Positions 56,052 through 64,000 of a stretch of DNA of 64,000 nt are shown here, piece by piece (the stretch's first letter is position 1; each line of letters opens with the position of its first letter). The notes under the pieces were generated by a model. The model ran no database searches and was not told the DNA's origin. It saw nothing but the letters and a program-made list of their open reading frames with translations. Location of the stretch: the NCBI GenBank assembly GCA_965178125.1, contig OZ237752.1:248001-312000 (forward strand). Direction: 5' to 3'. A program made the position numbers and the translations under genes. This DNA comes from Bilabrum cf. latius (lineage: Eukaryota; Bigyra: Bicosoecida; Bigyra; Bicosoecida).

Positions 56052-59000
56052 ATGAAGGGCTTGAATCCGATGACACACTCTCGAAGGCACGGAGCTACAC
56101 GGTCTCCAGTAGCGCTTATAGCTGTGATATTCCTACTCATATCGACTTGCTTCGTATCGTTGACAAGAGCCGGCCTTGAACCAGGTAAGAGACATTCGTT
56201 GATGGATACGAATTCAGTTGAAACAGCAACACCGCTTGAGCATTTGCGCGTTTACATGATCTACCGCGATGATCTATGCAACGCAGATCTCATGTGGATG
56301 GCTGCGCCTCTGTCTGATGCATCCATTTCTTCATAGCGAGTATGGGAGCCCGTCAATGGGATGAACGTATCCGTGTCGCTCGCCAGCCCGGCCAGCGTCC
56401 TGATCACGTACTCTCTCCCCGTTGGGGCCGACAAGCCCAACTTACCCGGTGGAGATTTTCTCACCACGCCGGGTCTACCATCTTCCGGACAAGGCGATTT
56501 CGTCGGGTCCAGGCTGCTTGTCAACGGGCGAGCCTACAGATAGTCTGGCTCGCACGCGTCTCCCCTGTCTTCATTGGAGCGTTCTGCTAGGCAGTTGCGC
56601 GGAATATTAACTATTTCATTGCCAGCCGGTGAGCACACAGTCGTGGTTCAGTGGAAGAAGTGGGGAGACTGGGTGCGCCAGTGGTACTCGAGGCCTAGCC
56701 TGGCCGATGGGTTTGCGCAAGGGAGAGCGGTGACGGTGGGCGCCGTGTATCTCACACTCAACCTGGCTTCGCCTCTCTCATAGGCAGTGATTGCAAGGGG
56801 TGACGAGTGGTAGGACGTTCCCGGAATGTCAGTTCAGTTTTCGTTCGACCCGGATGCAGCAGGCGAGCCTAGCGTTGCAGGCAAGGTGTCGGATCGGTTC
56901 GCATTCGCCTACGTTCTCCACGTGAGACCCAACCAGGCCCCCGGCGCGGACCCGTTCAAATCAAAAGACGTGCTATCCACGCGACTGGCTATCGATTCGG
57001 TCCCGTACAGGGCCTCCTCGAGCCACTTTAGGACAGTGACGAGGTCGTTCGCCTCTGGATCCCTGGTGGGCGCCCTCGCCCTGGACCTGCCGGCTGGCAA
57101 CCACACCGCAAAGCTGCAGTGGCGCAAGTCAGCCGGCGGCTCCGTTCGAACGTGGTGGTCGCAGCCTACTTTCCTTGACGGGTTCGTGACCAGTCGCACG
57201 CTGGCGGTGTACAGGGACCGGTTTCCAGTCGAGGCCGCCACCGGCCTGGCCGGATTTCCAGGGGCAGGGTAGACAGGGGCCGACGCGGACGGATCATCCT
57301 CTTCCACGTCGTGGCGGCAGGTGCGCGGCGGCCTGTTGCCCTTGTCGCTTCACAAAAAGACGTTCATGAGGCTGTCGTACGCCGTGTCTCTGTCGAGGTA
57401 CGGCCAGCCGACGTTCGACTCGAACACGTGGCGGCGCTGGGGGACGGTGTCCACGCGCCTGGTAGTGGATGGGAGGCCCTACCGTTCCACCGCCACCAGC
57501 TTGGATGGGGGCGTGCCTGCGGGCGAGAGCATGTCGGGGACTGCTGTGCTGGCACTGCCGCCCGGCGACCACACGGTGGTGCTGCAGTGGAGGCCGCAGG
57601 GCGAGGCGCCGGCCGACTGGGCCGGATTGCTGTCTCTGTTCGATGGGTTTGCAGGTGCGACCATCACGACGTCTGAGGCGAGCGCCTCCAACAGCCCGCC
57701 AAGGGTGCGGGTACCCCCGACAATCCGTGAGAACGACTGGACCGTCTCGTTCTTTGAAGACGAGCCGGGCAAGGTCGAGGGCATGAGGGTGACGGATCCA
57801 GACACGGACATCGAGCCCAGCATGGAGGTTGAGGTAACTGTTAGTGTTGTGCATGGTAGCGTGCTGCTGGGGTGCGGACCAGACAACCCGGTGGCTCCTG
57901 GGAGAGTGAGCCTTGCGGTGGACCAGGACGTCGCTGCTCTGCCGGTCGAGGTGAGCGTGACCGTGCCTGGTCCGGACCCCTCGAGCCCGACCAGCGGTGC
58001 CGGTTCCTTTGGCCGGGAGATTGCACTGCGAGGAGCCATCGATGCCGTCAACAGCGCCATCAGGGTGATGAGGTATGCCCCCGACCTCGACTACAACGGC
58101 AACGATACACTGGTGGTGCAGGTGGATGATCTCGGCAATGTTGGCTCCGGTGGCACGGCCCTCTAGAGCTATGGAAACGTGTCTTTTGACGTGCGGCCTG
58201 TCAATGACGAGCCGAGCATAGAAGCTCCCGCGAGCCTGGTTGTGGACGAGGACAGTACAACCCAGCTCTAGGGGATCCTGCTGAACGACACTGACGCGCT
58301 CGATGGCTTCCGCTCCTCGGTGGCACTGGCTGAGATTGCCATGGCTGGCGGCATGCAATGGGAGCTGGGGCTCGCGGTAGTTGCCGGAACGGTCTCGCTG
58401 CCAAGCACTGCGGTGTCAGGCGTGGTCATTCCTGCAGTTAGCAACGAGACTGCTGGTGCGTACAGCTCCGACGCCCTCGGCACAGCTGCGCCAGTGCTAC
58501 GGTCAGACTTCAACGTGTCAGGCAACGGCACCGCTCGCGTAACTGTATCCGCGAGTCTGGCAGTTCTCCGTTCGCTTCTGCCTGCGATCGTCTATGCGCC
58601 GCTCCCTGACTCTAATAGAAACCGGGTCAGGGAGCAGCTGTCAGTCTCGCTGTCTGACATGGGGCTATCGCGGGGCGTAAGAGGGAGCGTACCGCACGTC
58701 CAGCCTGGTGAGAGCGCCACCGACAAGAGGGTGCAGTACGCTGCAGTCACGGTGCCTATCGATGTGGTGCCTGTGAACGACGCCCCTGTGCTGGAGGAGG
58801 GTGAGGACTCGGTCATTACGCTGAACAGCCTCACCGTGGACCAGGCTGACCTGGAGTCCACGGATGACATCACCGTAACGCTGTCGGCATCCATGCCAAA
58901 CACAAGCCTCGATCTGCCTGCCGCAACGGCGGACGTGGACATTTCCCACGGTGACGAGGCGTGGTCCGGCGAGGGCGCCTACCTGCAGCTCACAGGCCCA

Positions 59001-62000
59001 CTAGCAAGCGTGCAGGCATCGCTGTCGTCAGTGAGGTACGGCCGGTCTCCGCACTTTGACGGCAGCGACTCTCTGTTTGTCATTGCGGGGTAGTCGTCCT
59101 CAATGGCGAACGCGTCTAGCGTTGGCGAGGGCAGCAATTTCGCTCCAATTGGATCGGAATCACTGTCTGCTCGTGACGCAGCCTTGCAGCTGCAGCAGTT
59201 CGGCGGGTTCCGACCGACCGTGGCATCAATTGAGGTTACGTTCGACCGCCGCCCGAGCGACACTGTCCCAGTCCCGCAGGAAGCGTGGCCGGACAGCGGG
59301 TCCACAAGGGGAGGGACCCTCGTTACGATCTTCGGGGAACATTTCGATGCGTTCCAGGAATCGGTTGATTCCTTCTCGGACTGTCCCCAAGTGGACCTCA
59401 CCTAGCAGCAGGCTGTCCTCCTTGCCAACGTGCAGGCATCTGTTGACCTCGACAGCGCCATGATCAGCGAGGATGGTACAGGGCCACTGAACATGAGCGG
59501 GATGGTCCCTGCGGGTGGCCTGCCCGCCACCACGTGCTTCCTGCGAGACACCCTGTCTTGCCACTTCGGAGACGCTGGCAGCAGCCAAGCGCTAGTCGGG
59601 AACGCGTCGCGAATGGTGCCCGACCTGGTGGCAAGCGGTGACCTCATGGAGTCTACTACCGTGGTGCAGTGCATGTCCCCGCCCATGCCTTCAAACAGGC
59701 TTCCTAGTGGAGTGCTTGTGCACGTTGGTGGTCAAGAGCAGCGGGGACGGGCCATGTTCACGCAGGGCACAGAATTCTTCTACAGGTATCCGTGGTCAGT
59801 GGGTCACGTGCAGCCTAGGATTGCCTCAAAGAACGGAGGCACAAGGTTGCACGTGTCTGGTTCTGGCTTCTCGCCTAGCATAGATTTGACTTGCGCGTTT
59901 CGACTCGGCTCGATGGAGTTGCGCACGCTAGGCCTGTTTATTTCGAGCTCTATGGTCGAGTGCAACATACCACCGTTGGCCGGTGCGGGCGGCGGCGACA
60001 GGCTACAGGTTTGCGTGGCTGTGAACGGAGCGGATTTCCAGTGCGGCAACGGCCACGATGCATCCGTGACCCTTGCAGACGACCTATTGATTGGCTCGCC
60101 CCTGCCCACCATGGTGCTGGCGGGTAGAACTGGCCATGTCCAGATTGACGTCATGAATCTGCACGTAGTGCCAACTATTGAGTGCAAAGTAGTAATAGCA
60201 GGCACGGTGCACGTGTCTCCGGCTCAGGTACTACGAATGGCTGTGGCATCCAATGAGACCTCGTCAGTGTCATGTGATGTGCCGACCATGCGCAGCGCCC
60301 CTGGAAGCCACGCAGAGCTTACCCTCATGCAGAACGGGCAGGACGAGTCGAACCGACTATCTATTCAGGTTCTCGAGGACACTGTCATCGAAGCAATACG
60401 GCCGGCAATGGGGAATCCTGGAGACAATATAACGTTAGTTGGCATGGGCTTCTTGCAAACTACAGAGCTGTCGTGCTTGTTCGGCGACGTTACAGTACCA
60501 GCTAAATTCATTTCTACAACTTTAGTCGAGTGTCCGACACCAGTGGTAGGCAACCGTACTTTTGATGTTGTTGAGGTGTCTGTGAACGGGGCTGACTTTT
60601 CTCGGGATGGCCAGCGGTTCCAGTACTTGCCTTCGTCGTACGTGAGCTCCGTGTCTCCATCGCTCGGACCTGTATCTGGGGGCACGTCTCTTCGTGTGCG
60701 TGGCCTAGGGTTTGCCAGCACTGGCGATCTGGGCTGCGTATTTGTGGCAGCTGGATCTGTGTCTGATTCGGCTGGGGCGGTGTCTTTGGGTGCAGTGTCG
60801 GCTGGTCGATGGTTGAGCAGCGGTCAGCTGGTATGTGACAGTCCTGCAGCAGGCTCTGTGCCTGGTGTGTCCAACGAGGGCGGGCTTGTGGACGTGTATG
60901 TGACCACGAATGGCGTGGATGTATCGGATTCGTCTGCCTTGTTCGAGCTGCATGGGTCCGTGACCGTTTCGGGCGTGTCACCATTGAGCGGGGGCATGGC
61001 AGGCGGCACGGCTGTTCGCGTGAGTGGCTCTGGCTTTGCATTCGGCAGTGGATTGTCATGCCGCTTCGGGGAGGACAGCACGAGCGCACAGTACGTGTCG
61101 TCCACGGAGGTGGTGTGCGTGTCTCCTGCGTTGTCTGGCATGGGCTCTAACGAGTCGTCAGTGTCGGTGGCAGTGTCAGTGAGCCGGAATGGCATCGACT
61201 TCGGGTCAAGCTCTGGGGCGTTCCTTTACGAGCGCGGCGCCGTGGTGTCATCTGTGTCGCCTTCGACGGGCGTGGTGGGAGGCGGCACGGCAGTGGTGGT
61301 ATCAGGATCAGGCTTTGAGAATCGGACTGGTCTGTCATGCCGGTTCGGCTCTAGCGGGTCCGTGCCTGCTGTGTACGTGAACTCGAGCGCAGTGCGCTGT
61401 GTGAGTCCACCGGCATCGTCAGCGGTGCCATCTGGCGGCGCAGATGGCGGTATGGTGTCTGTGGAGGTGTCTGTGAACGGGGCTGACTTTTCTCGGGATG
61501 GCCAGCGGTTCCAGTACTTGCCTTCGTCGTACGTGAGCTCCGTGTCTCCATCGCTCGGACCTGTATCTGGGGGCACGTCTCTTCGTGTGCGTGGCCTAGG
61601 GTTTGCCAGCACTGGCGATCTGGGCTGCGTATTTGTGGCAGCTGGATCTGTGTCTGATTCGGCTGGGGCGGTATCTTTGGGTGCAGTGTCGGCTGGTCGA
61701 TGGTTGAGCAGCGGTCAGCTGGTATGTGACAGTCCTGCAGCAGGCTCTGTGCCTGGTGTGTCCAACGAGGGCGGGCTTGTGGACGTGTATGTGACCACGA
61801 ATGGCGTGGATGTATCGGATTCGTCTGCCTTGTTCGAACTGCATGGGTCCGTGACCGTTTCGGGCGTGTCACCATTGAGCGGGGGCATGGCAGGCGGCAC
61901 GGCTGTTCGCGTGAGTGGCTCTGGCTTTGCATTCGGCAGTGGATTGTCATGCCGCTTCGGGGAGGACAGCACGAGCGCACAGTACGTGTCGTCCACGGAG

Positions 62001-64000
62001 GTGGTGTGCGTGTCTCCTGCGTTGTCTGGCATGGGCTCTAACGAGTCGTCAGTGTCGGTGGCAGTGTCAGTGAGCCGGAATGGCATCGACTTCGGGTCAA
62101 GCTCTGGGGCGTTCCTTTACGAGCGCGGCGCCGTGGTGTCATCTGTGTCGCCTTCGACGGGCGTGGTGGGAGGCGGCACGGCAGTGGTGGTATCAGGATC
62201 AGGCTTTGAGAATCGGACTGGTCTGTCATGCCGGTTCGGCTCTAGCGGGTCCGTGCCTGCTGTGTACGTGAACTCGAGCGCAGTGCGCTGTGTGAGTCCA
62301 CCGGCATCGTCAGCGGTGCCATCTGGCGGCGCAGATGGCGGTATGGTGTCTGTGGAGGTGTCTGTGAACGGGGCTGACTTTTCTCGGGATGGCCAGCGGT
62401 TCCAGTACTTGCCTTCGTCGTACGTGAGCTCCGTGTCTCCATCGCTCGGACCTGTATCTGGGGGCACGTCTCTTCGTGTGCGTGGCCTAGGGTTTGCCAG
62501 CACTGGCGATCTGGGCTGCGTATTTGTGGCAGCTGGATCTGTGTCTGATTCGGCTGGGGCGGTATCTTTGGGTGCAGTGTCGGCTGGTCGATGGTTGAGC
62601 AGCGGTCAGCTGGTATGTGACAGTCCTGCAGCAGGCTCTGTGCCTGGTGTGTCCAACGAGGGCGGGCTTGTGGACGTGTATGTGACCACGAATGGCGTGG
62701 ATGTATCGGATTCGTCTGCCTTGTTCGAGCTGCATGGGTCCGTGACCGTTTCGGGCGTGTCACCATTGAGCGGGGGCATGGCAGGCGGCACGGCTGTTCG
62801 CGTGAGTGGCTCTGGCTTTGCATTCGGCAGTGGATTGTCATGCCGCTTCGGGGAGGACAGCACGAGCGCACAGTATGTGTCGTCCACGGAGGTGGTGTGC
62901 GTGTCTCCTGCGTTGTCTGGCATGGGCTCTAACGAGTCGTCAATGTCGGTGGCAGTGTCAGTGAGCCGGAATGGCATCGACTTCGGGTCAAGCTCTGGGG
63001 CGTTCCTTTACGAGCGCGGCGCCGTGGTGTCATCTGTGTCGCCTTCGACGGGCGTGGTGGGAGGCGGCACGGCAGTGGTGGTATCAGGATCAGGCTTTGA
63101 GAATCGGACTGGTCTGTCATGCCGGTTCGGCTCTAGCGGGTCCGTGCCTGCTGTGTACGTGAACTCGAGCGCAGTGCGCTGTGTGAGTCCACCGGCATCG
63201 TCAGCGGTGCCATCTGGCGGCGCAGATGGCGGTATGGTGTCTGTGGAGGTGTCTGTGAACGGGGCTGACTTTTCTCGGGATGGCCAGCGGTTCCAGTACT
63301 TGCCTTCGTCGTACGTGAGCTCCGTGTCTCCATCGCTCGGACCTGTATCTGGGGGCACGTCTCTTCGTGTGCGTGGCCTAGGGTTTGCCAGCACTGGCGA
63401 TCTGGGCTGCGTATTTGTGGCAGCTGGATCTGTGTCTGATTCGGCTGGGGCGGTATCTTTGGGTGCAGTGTCGGCTGGTCGATGGTTGAGCAGCGGTCAG
63501 CTGGTATGTGACAGTCCTGCAGCAGGCTCTGTGCCTGGTGTGTCCAACGAGGGCGGGCTTGTGGACGTGTATGTGACCACGAATGGCGTGGATGTATCGG
63601 ATTCGTCTGCCTTGTTCGAGCTGCATGGGTCCGTGACCGTTTCGGGCGTGTCACCATTGAGCGGGGGCATGGCAGGCGGCACGGCTGTTCGCGTGAGTGG
63701 CTCTGGCTTTGCATTCGGCAGTGGATTGTCATGCCGCTTCGGGGAGGACAGCACGAGCGCACAGTACGTGTCATCCACGGAGGTGGTTTGCGTGTCTCCT
63801 GCGTTGTCTGGCATGGGCTCTAACGAGTCGTCAGTGTCGGTGGCAGTGTCAGTGAGCCGGAATGGCATCGACTTCGGGTCAAGCTCTGGGGCGTTCCTTT
63901 ACGAGCGCGGCGCCGTGGTGTCATCTGTGTCGCCTTCGACGGGCGTGGTGGGAGGCGGCACGGCAGTGGTGGTATCAGGATCAGGCTTTGAGAATCGGAC
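56052..64000 (+). CDS. Secreted or membrane protein with repeated unknown domain, cadherin-like domains and IPT/TIG array; 3' end outside the window
   Basis: Starts MKGLNPMTHSRRHG followed by a hydrophobic segment (VALIAVIFLLISTCFVSL), a signal peptide or anchor. One frame is open to the right edge, 2,649 codons, with nine TAG codons (56334, 56541, 56781, 56811, 57270, 58164, 58269, 59091, 59403). Residues about 80-540 hold three divergent copies of a domain of about 150 residues with the pattern TRLxxDGxPYR, LPAGxHTVxLQWR, W(Y/W)S, DGF. Then cadherin/tandem-type domains (PVNDEPSIEAP, VVDEDSTTQLQGILLND, PVNDAPVLEEG), then IPT/TIG domains (GGTRLHVSGSGF, PGDNITLVGMGF) and the 891-bp array. An optional 102-nt in-frame intron (CAG-GTAAGA at 56184, ACGCAG at 56286) has good splice sites. 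A cell-surface adhesion role is inferred. Confidence 0.85.
60573..64000 (+). repeat. 891-bp tandem repeat, each unit three IPT/TIG domains
   Basis: Units start at 60573, 61464, 62355 and 63246, period exactly 891 bp (297 codons), with only a handful of base differences between units (for example GAGCTG/GAACTG before CATGGGTCC). Each unit encodes three TIG domains with signatures SLGPVSGGTSLRVRGLGF, SPLSGGMAGGTAVRVSGSGF and STGVVGGGTAVVVSGSGF. The last unit is cut by the window end, so the array length is unknown and may be collapsed in the assembly. Confidence 0.95.

Noticed and set aside
60514-63868. Repeated minus-strand ORFs (209, 128, 123 codons) every 891 bp
   Set aside because: They are antisense shadows of the TIG array; the plus frame has recognisable TIG domains and is continuous.
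1-64000. Mass pseudogenisation, with TAG as nonsense mutations
   Set aside because: Nonsense decay would also give TAA, TGA and frameshifts. Here essentially only TAG interrupts, in housekeeping genes as well, and all domains downstream are intact.
1-64000. TAG coding for Leu, Tyr or another residue, or simple readthrough
   Set aside because: Leu (as in a rhizarian code) does not fit YQIC, TRNQS, CGQGFC or HQAALDG. Consecutive TAG TAG and up to 23 TAGs per gene are too many for readthrough.
1-64000. tRNA-Gln(CUA) or other RNA genes in the window
   Set aside because: I looked for T-loop-like GGTTCGA motifs (for example near 13727 and 16083), but no cloverleaf could be assembled around them; a covariance-model search would be decisive.

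Overview
This is a GC-rich eukaryotic nuclear window, most likely from a protist. Evidence: GT-AG introns of about 57-376 nt, eukaryotic housekeeping genes (acyl-CoA-binding protein, M18 aspartyl aminopeptidase, a CNOT4-type RING/RRM protein, a Pumilio protein), and very large secreted or membrane proteins built from FG-GAP, IPT/TIG, EGF-like and ankyrin modules. The lineage cannot be named from sequence alone; FG-GAP/TIG surface proteins of this style are familiar from stramenopile and haptophyte-like algae and their relatives.

The central result is that TAG is not a stop here: it reads as glutamine. Read with the standard code almost every gene shatters. Reading TAG as Gln joins the pieces, in the same frame, into about 13 coherent genes containing roughly 100 in-frame TAG codons and no in-frame TAA or TGA. 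TAG replaces CAG at one column of tandem FG-GAP repeats, falls on the family Gln of the CNOT4 RING (YQIC) and on the TRNQS motif of M18 peptidases, and is interspersed with CAG inside poly-Gln runs. Eleven genes end in TGA, two in TAA, none convincingly in TAG. This is the meaning of NCBI translation table 15 (UAG=Gln, UAA/UGA stop).

Layout. 1-11105 (-): giant receptor-like gene (two FG-GAP arrays, about ten IPT/TIG domains, FN3-like, Cys-rich region, TM segments), running off the left edge and carrying one frameshift near 3780. 11889-16601: two tandemly duplicated six-exon ankyrin genes (-), the second divergent from a two-exon ACBP gene (+). 16866-18978: a small membrane protein (-) and an unknown helical protein (+) sharing a 124-bp intergenic promoter region. 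19246-24775 (-): M18 aminopeptidase and a CNOT4-like gene. 25595-31534 (+): 1,979-residue Pumilio protein. 32162-37294 (+): Ser/Gln-rich probable nuclear protein with 15 TAG codons. 37748-44652 (-): FG-GAP/EGF/TM surface protein in three exons. 46024-52455 (+): 2,143-residue acidic Ser-rich protein with 21 TAG codons. 52677-55815 (-): two unknown proteins. 56052-64000 (+): secreted or membrane protein with a new-looking repeated domain, cadherin-like domains and a nearly perfect 891-bp tandem array of IPT/TIG domains, running off the right edge.

The three large extracellular proteins share modules and probably belong to one family of cell-surface adhesion or recognition proteins. The RNA-related genes (CNOT4-like E3 ligase, Pumilio) belong to the same post-transcriptional pathway in other eukaryotes, but nothing here shows they act together. 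Start codons of several genes are uncertain because 5' exons are short and no transcript data are available.
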